From Chondrosia reniformis (taxonomy: Eukaryota > Porifera > Demospongiae > Chondrillida > Chondrillidae): a DNA stretch of 64,000 nt. The stretch lies in contig OX359195.1 in NCBI GenBank assembly GCA_947172415.1, positions 6,175,501 to 6,239,500 on the forward strand. The letters run 5' to 3'. Below, piece by piece: positions 1 through 15,318 of the stretch (positions within the stretch are counted from its first letter, which is position 1; each line of letters starts with the position of its first letter). A program made the translations under genes and the position numbers. The notes under the pieces were generated by a model, which was not told the origin of the DNA, did not search any database, and saw only the letters and a list, made by a program, of their open reading frames with translations.

Positions 1-24
1 ATGAATTGCTTCTGCTGTCTACAG

Positions 25-275
25 TTGTTTGCTATTGCTCCGTTGGATACCGATCATCAGATGTTGCTAGGGAGTTAGCATCACACGTGAATCCAGCTAC
101 CGAGGAGGGGGGTGTGTTCAACATGGAGGGGGGCGTGTTTGAGTGGGTTATGCAAGGGAGGCCAGTTGTTTGTGAAGACAGGGAAACCAAAGAGGTTGTA
201 CAGATAAACACTGTTCATCCCTACAGTATATTTTGGGGAAAGCTACTACCTTCCCACTTGAGAGCAAATTTATGA
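25..275 (+). CDS. Rhodanese-domain protein, C-terminal exon (partial)
   Basis: Last exon of a gene whose start lies left of the window. A 3' splice acceptor (CTACAG) ends at base 24 and the frame runs to TGA at 273-275. The residues include CYCSVGYRSSDVAREL, the typical rhodanese active-site loop: a catalytic cysteine followed by a small loop ending in Arg, then a helix. Family knowledge: rhodanese-like domains carry a persulfide on this Cys and act in sulfur transfer, or are found in phosphatases and small single-domain proteins. The exact protein cannot be identified from one exon. It is convergent with Ku80, whose stop codon lies about 157 bp away. Domain call confident, product name not. 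Confidence 0.75.
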
Positions 276-432
276 CACCTATAGATCTTTAACCAGGAGA
301 AGAACACTAGAGGACTTGTGAAACTATATATATATGACAATTTAACCATGCAATATTTTTACTTGTAAATGTATACAGTGTATTTAGAAACAGCAAACAA
401 TAATAGTTGCAATAGAAAACTTTACATCTTGA

Positions 433-3400
433 TTACATCATCTCCAACTACAAAAATGAGATGGGAGAATGAGAATGGAAAGGGAAAGTAGAATGAGAAT
501 GGAAGTGGAGATGGAAGAATGAGAATGGAAAGGAGAAGGTAGAATGAGATTGGAAGTGGAGATGGAATGCCTACCAGGTCATCTGCCTCTTCAGACTCCA
601 ACTGAGGGACTTCCTGGTCAGTTGATGGAGTCAAGTCTGCCACTCCTACCATCAACTGTTTAGCTTCATTACTGGTCACATGACTCACAGCACACTCCTC
701 ATTTGTTACCATAGAAACAGCCTCTACAAAACCCAAGTAATTATATTCATTGTATCAATGTGATAATTATATCCTACCATCAATTAGCTTTGTCCAAAAA
801 GGAGAATAACGAGTTCCGAGAAAATCTTCTTTCATTTCTTTCAAAAAAGTGTTAAAAACATCTGGCTGTTTGTACTACAATAGCAGATATGACACTCATA
901 AGCCAAACCTAACATGTTTATAATCCTTACCTTAATACTTTGCTGTCGAAAAGTCCTTACACAATCCAATGCTTTGGGATAAATGACATCTCCAAATGAC
1001 TCTTTCACCAACTTGAAGATGACCTTATGAAGCTGCTTTGCTGTGTCTACAAAGTCACTGTCTCTTCCGAGGAGAGTCATGAAATCTTTTACTGGGTCTT
1101 GTGTACCTACTTCACTCACCACTCCTCTCCGGAGGGAGGCCATGCTTATCTCGTCTGACTTTGACATCATGTGTGGTTGCTTAGCAACAGGACCATCAGT
1201 ACTAATTTCCTCCCTATGTACATATATACAATTACATTGGCAAGAACGTTACTACATAAGTATATTACATCAACCACAACCATTTTAATCATTAAATTAT
1301 CAGAAAACTTAAAAGGTGAACTGTAGTTTGGCTCAAGTATGCCTTTTAAGGTAGCCATTTTCCTACAGGAGAGGCAACATGAAGCTAAGCTTACAAACAT
1401 ATTCATTAAGCTGCAGGTCTATGCTTCATTAGGAATTTCCCATCGTAATATAGTAAATTAGGTTATTACACTTATAGTTAGATGAACTGCAAACAGTCTT
1501 AAATCGTCAATGAACTCTGGATTTAATTTAATGGTGAGTACTACTTTCATGCCTAAAAAGGGATCACTAAACAGTTGTTGTTTGCTTATCACTATTCATT
1601 GGATAGTACCTGGTTGACCAGAGTTCAGCAGCCGTTCTCTTTGCCTTGCCTTTCTGCTCCACTTTACTCAAACGAAACAAATCCTGTAAAAAGGTGGACA
1701 TACAGATGTCCATAGAAAAGAAACCCTGGCATGTCAGGGTTTTTAGGAGGGGGCAGAAGGAATTTGCCCCTTCTTAAAATACCCCCCTTGAAGAAAGTCC
1801 CATTGCCTGATTTTTAAAAGAAACCTGCATATGACTGTTTCCATGCACTTACTGAAATCTTTTGTAGTGTTCCTGTTGCCTTGACAGTCATGTCTTCTGA
1901 GGGTTGTAGATATTGTGATAGGAGAGGGTCTGGTTCTGGTAAAGGGTCTTTTGGATGCAAAGCCCTCTGCCTTACACAGTGGTATCTTCGCTGGAGTAGA
2001 GGATTAAACATCATTTTGGGTTTGTAGGCCTCACTGCATTCACCTTCTTCATCACTACCACCAGAAGGAATACATCAGATGCGCACCAATCAAGAAAATG
2101 TGGATTTATATACAGCACATACGTAGGTTGGATATACTGATATAGCTTAGATAGAATGGTTTATATACTGACACAAAGGCTTCCATCAGGTCCATGGTAG
2201 TTATAAGATCATCAATAGTGTCCAGCTGGTCGTCAGATGGCTGCGTCTTATCAGTAGTGAGGGGGGAAAAGTAAAATGGCCGCAAGTCTTCATTGAATGG
2301 CAACTGACATAACATTAAACCCTACAAATGTAACAATTACACAGATTTGATTCCAAGCAACTGGCAGAACAGAAGTGACTCACATGATAGTTACTTTTGA
2401 TTATCGGCTTTAGCGCTACTATTTTTGGAGTGGAATTGGCCCTCCAAACATATCTAGCTATTGCACAACAGTTCATCTCATAAAGTGCACGCACCAGTGA
2501 GGACATGGCTGCATCATTGTTGCTAGAGGCAACTAAGACTGATATGGAAGTCCCTAAATATAAGTGCTGACCAGCCTTTGGAGTAAAATAAGTTATGTAT
2601 GTTTTATCACATGGAGTCATGTGACCAGCATGTGACTTACATTTCTTATATCAGTGAATCCTAATACTTGTAAACACCTTGCTGCTTGCATTTTCATTTC
2701 TTCCTCATCCGCAGCAGAAATGGGAATCAGGCTCTTTCCATACCGATAACCTATACAAGAGAGTTGGAACTGAACAGTGTTGTGAGGGATGGATCAGCCT
2801 CATGTTGCCAAGTACCTTTGACAACTTCCTCTTTGTCAACCTCAATCTCTTCTTCATCCTGCTTGTGGTACGTCCTCTCCATCTTCACCACCATGGTACC
2901 AGGAACTGCTGCAACTTCGGATACTGCAGAGAGCTTCTTCCAACTTGGGGGCTTTTCTGACATAACTTTCGTAAACATTTTACAATCAATCTTCAATTTT
3001 GGCCCAATTTCTATACATCCTGTGAATCGTGAGGTTTGCCTCTTTGAGCGTGTTTGAATGACACTCACAAGTTTCAAAGCTTCACTACAAACATTAGAAA
3101 TACAACAAATATTTGCCTAACATGGAAGATATGTATCCTTGTACCTATTTCACTTACCCAAAAGAAAATAAATCTCCTTCACACTGCTGAACTATACGAC
3201 TTAGTAAGTGTTCACCAGCCACCTGGCGAGCAGTCTTTTTGCCATATAGGTTTGTTTGGTTGCCATGGTAACCGTCATCACCATGGCCGTTGTTATCATC
3301 ACCTCCTTGGTCTCCATGACGATGATTTTCTGGAGCTTGTGGACCACTAGAGATAGTGTACATAGAAACCTCAAAGCACATGGTCCCACAGGACGACTGA

Positions 3401-4688
3401 ACAACTAGTGTACTCACACGACTAGCAGTTGTATCCCCTTTTCTGTCAGTCCTCTCACAATAAGGTCCAGTCCATCATCACTGTATCCTGAGGCAGCATC
3501 GGTGAAGAGGAACAATTTCAACTGTCCCACCTTCTTGGCTTCAGCTGCTGCCTTAGCCAGTATATCCATGGCAACCACAATACAGTCAATGACTGCTCAC
3601 ATTGATAGGGTCGGGTTAAGGCAATAATACACCATCAGTACAAGACTGAAAGCAGTATTCGATAACAGACACCGGATGACATGTAAATTCTTAAGAGCAA
3701 CATCAAAGGAATGCTGAAATGGTTGTGGTGGAGTGTATCTCAGACCTGATATATAATGCTTTAACAGATACCCTAATATCCCAAGCATATTATATCGAGG
3801 ATACAGTCTGCCGATAAGGTACTGGCCTCGATATTATCCTCAATATAATGCAGAAGAGACAGGTCAGAAATTGACATGTCTCTAATAACAGAAATATTTT
3901 CATATCCTCCCTCGCTCTCATTTAGTCTGTTGTCGGAAGCTGAGAAATTGATTAAAAAGAGTAAGCAACTACTTAACAATTGTAGAATATATATGACCAC
4001 ACCCCTATCCCTTGCCCACACCCCTATCCCTTGACCACACCCATATCCCTTGCCCATACCCCTATCCCTTGCCCACACCCATATCCCTTGCCCACACCCC
4101 TATCCCTTGCCCACACCCCTATCCCTTGCCCACACCCCTATCCCTTGCCCACACCCCTATCCCTTGCCCACACCCCTATCCCTTGACCACACCCATATCC
4201 CTTGACCACACCCCTAGGCCCTATACCTCCCTTCAGTACAACCCACCTACCTGGTGTCCCAAACAGTACAAGTGCAAATTCATCTTTGCTCTGAGCAAAC
4301 ATCTGCATGGCAACGAAACCATTCAAACACACTGATTCGTATACATGTATACATACATACCTTCTGCTGCACTATCAGGTTCATGACAGCCTTTGATGTT
4401 TGCAGGTGGCTCTTACCATTCCTTCCAGGCTGGCCCATGCTGGGGCTGACATCCACACAAAAGACATTGAAATCCTTAAGTGATAAATACAAAGTTTCAG
4501 TCGACATAGAGTAGGTAGAAGCTTTTGTTGACACGTGCTTCGAGTGCCTAATGGTCGTATAATGCACGTGAATAGGGTTTTAGATTGTAACAGCACAATG
4601 AGCCATGCATTTCCACTCAATGGATTTCTGGGTTTGACATGGATAGTAAATTGGTTGGCTGCAATGTTACCTTCGCCTGACCAGCCAT
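433..4688 (-). CDS. XRCC5: Ku80 (XRCC5), DNA double-strand-break repair subunit
   Basis: Ku80 pairs with Ku70 to thread onto broken DNA ends in non-homologous end joining. Sixteen exons were recognised on the minus strand: 4671-4688, 4361-4474, 4251-4302, 3805-3939, 3418-3592, 3158-3346, 2816-3084, 2641-2750, 2384-2575, about 2169-2321, 1853-about 2030, 1610-1683, 931-1213, 778-874, 575-723 and 433-447. The N-terminal vWA-like domain begins [20 protein letters not shown]. The beta-barrel part includes YRYGKSLIP and [20 protein letters not shown]; the C-terminal helical domain includes [14 protein letters not shown]. The start codon was chosen because the six-codon first exon joins in phase to exon 2 and yields a normal Ku80 N-terminus. 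The junction between exons 10 and 11 is unresolved. The last exon encodes only LEMM-stop, giving the DDLLEMM ending expected of the DNA-PKcs-binding tail. Head-to-head with PTRHD1. Confidence 0.95.
1740..1800. repeat. Short dispersed repeat, copy in Ku80 intron
   Basis: A degenerate block with the pattern tGCCcCT-CTTAAAATA-CCCCCTTGAAGAAAG. Recognisable relatives lie at about 6868-6915 (SDHA intron) and 61346-61412 (FAF2 intron). The common part is a TTAAAA core followed 10-15 bp later by CCTTGAAGAA. All three are intronic and none has coding potential. It could be a decayed MITE or SINE; no ends were recognised. Confidence 0.4.
3996..4216. repeat. Minisatellite in Ku80 intron 3, ~18-bp unit
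   Basis: About 12 tandem copies of an 18-bp unit close to CACACCCCTATCCCTTGC, with CCCATATCC and TTGACC variants. It fills most of the intron between Ku80 exons 3 and 4. One strand is strongly pyrimidine/C rich. Open frames across it are repeat artefacts. Confidence 0.9.
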
Positions 4689-4723
4689 TCCAATCAGTTC
4701 GCCGCCATTTACTGCAATTAAAA
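4689..4723. promoter_or_regulatory. 35-bp bidirectional start region, Ku80 / PTRHD1
   Basis: Only 35 bp separate the Ku80 start codon (4688, minus) from the PTRHD1 start codon (4724, plus). Any normal 5' UTR of one gene must therefore overlap the other gene's 5' UTR or first exon. The interval contains a GGCGAACTGA / GGCGGCG segment (on opposite strands) and no TATA box. Divergent core promoter by inference. Confidence 0.7.
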
Positions 4724-5287
4724 ATGGCGTCACTGCAGGAAGCTAGTAAGGTGATCGTTCAGTATATTGCACTGCGAAGAGACCTCCTGTCTGTCAAAAA
4801 CTGGCCTTTAGGGGCGCTTATTGCTCAGGCCTGTCACGCCTCAACGGCAGCCATCTTTGGACATCACCAAAATCCAATTGTAGAGGAATATTTGAAAAAC
4901 TTGGACCAAATGCACAAAGTGGTTGTTGAAGTAGGTAACCTACTAGAAGAATAGGTTTTAATTGCTGTAGTGCCTAGAACCAGTAACCCAAGTTCAATTC
5001 CAGCCACTGCTACTTTTGCCTTTTTTCCTTCTTGATAGGATGTAAATAATTGATAAGCTCTCAGATATCAATAGTTGTGGTTTGACTATCAGAAAGTGTA
5101 TATGTATTATCTGTAGGTGCCTGATGAAGCTGAATTGAAGTCGCTAGCATTGAAACTTCAAGACAGCAACATTGAACACAAGCTATGGGTTGAGCAACCT
5201 GAAGACTACCCCACATGTCTAGCAACACGACCATACGACAAAATGGACATCCAAAAACACTTTAAAAAGTATAAACTATTCAAATAA
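4724..5287 (+). CDS. PTRHD1: PTRHD1, peptidyl-tRNA hydrolase-like (PTH2 fold) protein
   Basis: Two exons, 4724-4930 and 5117-5287, encode 125 residues. Exon 1 reads MASLQEASKVIVQYIALRRD and then WPLGALIAQACHASTAAIFG, the family hallmark: a start strand followed by a helix with the AQACHA motif. Exon 2 has the second half, including LWVEQPEDYPTCLATRPY, and ends KYKLFK, matching the end of animal PTRHD1. The family is related to Pth2 peptidyl-tRNA hydrolases, but enzymatic activity is uncertain. The ATG at 4724 was chosen because upstream in-frame codons do not resemble the family. Divergent from Ku80, convergent with SDHA (109 bp between stops). The single intron holds a degenerate tRNA-derived repeat. 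Confidence 0.93.
4951..5012 (+). repeat. Degenerate tRNA-derived SINE fragment in PTRHD1 intron
   Basis: The segment contains AGTTCAATTCCAG, a pol III B-box-like motif, followed by a short stem partner and a TTTTGCCTTTTTTCCTTCTT tail. That tail resembles the one downstream of the two better SINE copies in SDHA introns. The A box and anticodon arm are not convincing, so this is an old fragment. Confidence 0.4.
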
Positions 5288-5396
5288 TATTTGATCATTC
5301 CCCTAATATGTGTTTTATGTAATTGCATACATTTAAGCAATGCAATTTAGTTAGTCAATTTGACTAAGTTTGTAAAGTGCGGATGTTCATGAATTG

Positions 5397-10333
<4,937 letters not shown>

Positions 10334-10357
10334 TTTACTAGGTCCGACTGATAAAAC
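10334..10357. promoter_or_regulatory. 24-bp bidirectional start region, SDHA / GST-A
   Basis: Only 24 bp lie between the SDHA start codon (10333, minus) and the GST-A start codon (10358, plus). The transcripts must overlap at their 5' ends or have almost no 5' UTR. No TATA box is visible in the interval. Confidence 0.7.
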
Positions 10358-12881
10358 ATGGCAGACTACAAATTAATCTACTTCAACGGACGAGGACGGG
10401 CCGAAATTGCCCGTTACATATTCGCACATGCTGAAGTGCGCTACGAAGACGAACGCCTCCATGGGAACGACCAGTGGGCGATTCTTAAGCCAAGTACTGC
10501 ATGCTAGCTGTTCTCATTAAGAGACTTTCAATACACGCGTAACCGAACGGTATCTTCACCGTCGCTGTAGGTACTCCGTGGAAGTGTCTCCCAGTGCTGG
10601 AGGTAGAAGGCAAGAAAATCGGAGGAAGCAATGTGATAGCGAGATTCCTTGCAGAACGATTCGGTGAGTCTGTTAATATTACTTACGAGTTGCAAACAGT
10701 TACAAGTGTTCTGGAACGCTTAATGAATAATAAGAAATATTACAAAATCATGCGAAAGTAGTTTATGTATATAGTAGAAAGATGAGCCAGATATAACGCC
10801 TTATCTTGAACATATTGTTTAGCAGCTTTAATTTTGAGACACGAAGGAATTAGTTAGTGACAAAACATGTATCATGGAATGGTGTCTGGGAGGTTTAATC
10901 CTCCGGGAAAAGATTATACAAATTATGTAAGTTGTATGCTTTCTGAAATTTTGACATATACCTGGCTATATACATGATTGGCTGTAGCAAATGAAATTTG
11001 AAAGTACCACTGACATGCAAGCACTTTCATGTTGTTTCACTACGACATTTAATGGCACAAGCTATATTTAAAGTTACTTTTCCTTTTACATCACTGGAGA
11101 TGCACATGAATCGGTGACTGAGCTAACATATATTTGGTAATGAATATGAATGGGGGAATTTAAGATATATGGAATGTGATGAGGGTTTACCCCACCCACT
11201 CATATTTCTAGAGGAGTGCAATCATTATAGTGCATCTGGTCAGCAATATCAACCCTCCTCCTCTGCCCACATTCAGAGGAATGAATAATTTTGCCATATG
11301 TATTGAGCATTTCTAGAATTGTTGCTAGTATGATCAGTGTCTTTGCATAGTGTAGGGATCATTATAATATAAGTCATGTGTGTGTTAACACTTGTATCCA
11401 CATATAGTATACTATTTGGGTGGAATTAAACTTAACAGCTATAACAATCAGAATCTCCCCCTAGCCACTCAAGATGATCAAACCATAGACGGTTTCATCC
11501 TTATTGAGACTATAAAATTGAGATCTTTGACTCATCAGCATTATACAGGATGGGAGTCCAAGTGGCTGTTCTGTTATAACATAATAAGTACTGCCAAAAC
11601 TAAAAAGCTTGTGGTTTCTTTATCAGCAGATTAGGGGACAGCCAAAAGTGTGGCTGAACATTAAATATTGAAGAAAGGGCAATTAAGATACATATAAAGC
11701 TGATCTTAAAACTTTGACACCATTATTTGACTCTTGATATGAATCTAGTCGACATATTCCGTGTTCTTGCCACATGCAGGTTCTCTTACATACATAGAGG
11801 TGATGCATGCTACATTAATGTACACATGTAGGTCTGGCTGGTGAAGGAGACATACAGAAGGCAGAGATAGCTGCAGCTGCTGATGCTGTGTCTGATTTGG
11901 CAGATAAAATGATAAAAATTCACTTTGAACAGGAAGATTTAAAGAAAGCAAGTTGAAAGAAACAGGAATGTGAATCAATTATATTATGGTGTTCTGACTT
12001 TTTTTATCTTATAAATTATACATTTTTTATCCCAATTTACAAAGCATATATGTATCAGGGCTGCATAGAGAAATGCCCCCCTCCCCCAGAATTGATTTTG
12101 CCCCCCCCCCTCTAGACTTTTGGGAACCCCCTAAACTGCTTTGACACCCTCATACCATTGCTCCCCTAAATTTTGAAAATTTCCATCCCCCCCCCCACAA
12201 GTTCTGCATACAGCCCTGTGTATGTACTGTATCTTAGTTACAATTTTGCCTTGAATTAGTATCAGACTCAGTATTATCAATATATATACATGTGTGTGTT
12301 TAGGTATCTAAATTAAAAAGTATATGTACATTTATTGCAATATTATTCACTAGGAGGAACTAATAAAAGATTTTAAGGCCACAATTTTACCTTTGAAACT
12401 TGGTAGCTTTGAAGAACAAATAAAGAAAAATGGATCCAAGGATGGATGGCTGTTTACAGCAACTGTATGAATACGTACATGACATACCTACAGTATCTTT
12501 GCATTAGTCATCTTTCAACTTTTTGAGCATCTAAGAAGTGTCTATAAAAGAAGATATCTACAAAGTAGCATCACTCACTAAAGAAGACTCTCAGTGGCAA
12601 AATGTCTGACAATTGATAGATTAAACCAACTGCATCCTTAGAAGCTCAAAAAGTCAAAAGATAATTAAGTTCAATGTAGTTAGAAGAAATCCTTATTCTA
12701 TTGTAACTGTTTGCAGGTTTCTTGGGCAGACATGCAGCTACACATTGCTACAGAGCTACTTGAAAACATCTTACCTGATGCCCTAGGGGATTATCCTGGT
12801 GTGACCAAACTGAAGGAATCGGTGGAAAATCTACCGAATATTAAAAGATGGATCATGGAGAGACCAGTTACGATCCATTAA
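10358..12881 (+). CDS. Sigma-class glutathione S-transferase A (HPGDS-like)
   Basis: Cytosolic GST that conjugates or isomerises substrates with glutathione; the closest human relative in form is hematopoietic prostaglandin D synthase. Five exons: 10358-10493, 10571-10663, 11832-11947, 12354-12464 and 12717-12881, about 206 residues. The start MADYKLIYFNGRGRAEIARY contains the catalytic Tyr of the YF pair and the RGRAE motif. Exon 2 carries the thioredoxin-fold cis-Pro region (CLPVLEVEG) and the GSH-binding SNVIARFL stretch. The last exon has the C-terminal helix NLPNIKRWIMERP. The donor of intron 3 is GCAAGT rather than GT, so this would be a GC-AG intron; the other GSTs use GT at the same place. 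Divergent from SDHA. Most distinct of the window's GSTs. Confidence 0.9.
11450..11730. repeat. Interspersed repeat in GST-A intron 2 (relative at ~37500-37630)
   Basis: The segment shares an ordered set of short matches with 37500-37630 in a TXNDC16 intron. The first block is CATAGAC, TTCATCCTTATT and GACTCATCAG. The second block reads as TTTGA(C/G)-TCAAATAAT in opposite-strand comparison. The two lie over 25 kb apart in unrelated genes. No terminal repeats or coding sequence were recognised. Confidence 0.35.
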
Positions 12882-13521
12882 CACTTTGTTAAAAAGTGTA
12901 CAAGTGCATAGAGAAACATTATTATGTACATATATGTATGTATATACAATAGAATCTGGTTAACACGAAATCCAAGGGACTGCTCATGTTAAACAGTATT
13001 TTATGTTAACAGTATACTGCTTAAAGTGTAGTAATGTATTTAAATATATATATACAGCACGTTTTGGCCATGAATAGCCTTGAACCAAACAACAAGACAT
13101 CCTCTAAACTATACACTTCTTCAAATTTCCCTGTCCGTAGACAGTGTATAGATAGTATATATAAATGAGGAATGATTCCCATATAGTTTGATGACAAAGT
13201 GTTTTCTTTGCTATATGTACATGTATATAAATGTATACCTTTCATCGACATATATACGTACATAGGACTGTGACTATATATGTAAAAATAATTATCCAGT
13301 ACCACACAGTTCAATTCAAATTATAAAGCTCTACTGCTAAGTAACTCATTAACGCATATACCAGTATGGACATTTAATTCTGCAACTCTATCAAATGGAT
13401 CCCTACTTCAAACTTACCTAACTTGCACTGAAGAAAGTCTACTAAATGATTCATAATATGATGCAATGCTCACTTACATGTCTCGCGTAGCCAGACCGCC
13501 ATCTCACCGCCATATTCATGA

Positions 13522-13588
13522 GGTTAAGTGGTTACATACGTCACTAGTCAGTTCCCAGAGTCCTCTCATTAGGCGTGTGATCGTGATC
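13522..13588 (+). promoter_or_regulatory. Conserved GST promoter block (GST-B; also C, D and F)
   Basis: About 95 bp upstream of the start codon lies TACGTCACTAGTCAG, followed about 20 bp later by TTAGGCGTGT. The triplicated copies C and D keep it. The more distant GST-F has TACGTCACAAGTCAGCTC (from 22972) followed by TTAGGGCGTGTCAC at similar spacing. The composition fits adjoining bZIP-type half sites, as expected for stress-inducible GST control; this is an inference. GST-G has lost it. Confidence 0.5.
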
Positions 13589-13633
13589 GGTGTCATTACC
13601 TACATTCACCTTTTCGAGGAAGCCAACGGAAAA

Positions 13634-14975
13634 ATGCCCGAATACAAGCTGTATTACTTTCAGTCTAAAGGCCGCGCCGAAGTTATTCGATACATTTTCG
13701 CGCAGGCTGGCCAGAAGTACGAAGATATCAGACTGAATGGAGATAAGTGGGGAGAACTGAAGCCAAGTGAGACACACCAGTACCCCTTGAGGTCTTCAAA
13801 CTTCCTTTATTCACTTTTGTGGTTTTATTTCAGAGACGCCTTGGAAATGCATGCCACTCCTCGAAGTTGATGGAAGAAAAATTGGAGGAAGCTTTGTTAT
13901 TGCAAGGTTCCTTGCAGAGAGATTTGGTATGCATGTAGTAGTATATGGAGTGACCAAAATAAGAATATTTTGTCAGATTGCATAATTGCAAAAAATGTAG
14001 TTCATGATGGTGAAACTTCAGACATTTTGTTATCATGTAGGTCTGTCTGGTGAAGGAGATATAGAAAGAGCCGAAATTGCTGCAGCTGCTGATGCAGTTT
14101 ATGATTTGGTGACTGAGATGGTAAAAGTATTTTTTGAAAAAGATGAGACCAAAAAGGTACCCTTTGTTGCATAGCAACCCCATTTGGTGTACTGCATACG
14201 AAAGGTAGTAGGTTGACTTCTTCAAATTAGTCTAGCTATAGGATTAGATTTTATCAAACTATCGTTGGCCATCTATCCAGTACATCATTGCATGAACTGT
14301 TTTATTTGACTGGCAGGAAGAATTGAAGAAGGATTTTACTGAGAAGATTCTTCCTCTAAAGCTCAGTAGCTTTGAAGAACAGATAAAAAGGAATGGAGCA
14401 CCAGAAGGCTGGCTCTTCACAAAGAAGGTAAATAAACAAGAAGGTAGATAAACAATAATAAACAAGAAGGTAGATAAACGATAATAAACAAGAAGGTAGA
14501 TAAGCACATTAATTACCTAAGCAGCTGGTGGCACTGTACAGGTGGTCAGCAAATTGTGTTAAATAGCACAAGTCAGGAATTGAATGTATGAAATTATGTG
14601 ATATGGAAATGGATCATTGTGTATTACTTATCAATGCACTGTCTTTATATATACCCTTTGATGCTTATATCAAATTTATATCATATTGGATGAAAATTTA
14701 GGGGGCAAAGTTTTATTAAACAATTTTAACAAATTGAATACTTTATTTGCATACCACCATGCACAATGACATTTCATGGTTACAGTTTACTTGTGTGTGT
14801 ACATTTTTAGGTCACATGGGCTGACCTGGCTTTGGTAAATAGTTTTGAATGGCTGGCTCTAATGGCACCGGATGCACTCAAGGACTTTCCTGGAATTAGC
14901 AAACTAGCTGATAATGTGAATAATCTTTCAAACATCAAGAAGTGGATTGAAGAAAGGCCAAAGACAGCATTTTAA
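13634..14975 (+). CDS. Sigma-class glutathione S-transferase B
   Basis: Five exons: 13634-13766, 13834-13926, 14041-14156, 14317-14427 and 14811-14975, 205 residues. It starts [20 protein letters not shown], retaining catalytic Tyr and the GRAE segment, continues through [13 protein letters not shown] and [10 protein letters not shown], and ends [12 protein letters not shown]. Intron positions and phases are the same as in the other GSTs. The ATG at 13634 was chosen because it begins the family N-terminus; the upstream in-frame ATG at 13466 belongs to promoter sequence shared with the other copies. First of three near-identical tandem genes. Confidence 0.92.
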
Positions 14976-15104
14976 GGAGCATCTTACAACTTAATGGCTT
15001 ATATCAATTGAACACTTAATTTATTATACTTTTAGGTAGACATTAGTGTATTCTTTATGATGTACGTTAGACAATATTCATATAGCTTATATATATAATA
15101 GTTA

Positions 15105-15318
15105 TGATATATGAAGTTTATTGAGCAACAACAACATTAAATCTTTGGAATAGAACGTTTCAACCCGTAGGTCTTCATCAGCAATATGAAAAAGTGAGTG
15201 TTCTATTTAAACACCAACCTTTCCTCACTTTTTCATATTGCTGATGAAGACCTACGGGTTGAAACGTTCTATTCCAAAGATTTAATGTTCCTGTTACTCA
15301 ATAAACTTCATATATCAT
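15105..15318. mobile_element. Foldback (palindromic) element, copy 1
   Basis: Two ~94-bp inverted arms (15105-15198 and 15225-15318) flank a ~27-bp spacer. Arms begin TGATATATGAAGTTTATTGA and contain CTGATGAAGACCTACGGG followed by TTGAAACGTTCTATTCC. No coding capacity. Arms are nearly perfect, so the DNA can form a long hairpin. Copies 2 and 3 arose by the segmental duplication of the GST unit. Confidence 0.85.

Noticed and set aside
422-574. Extension of Ku80 through [16 protein letters not shown]...
   Set aside because: The DNA is a simple GAATGAGAATGGAA-like repeat. A good donor precedes it and a phase-correct microexon gives the expected Ku80 end.
13466-13633. Upstream in-frame extension of GST-B/C/D ([13 protein letters not shown]...)
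   Set aside because: Translates the promoter region. Copies differ by an in-frame codon there, and the family N-terminus begins at the later ATG.
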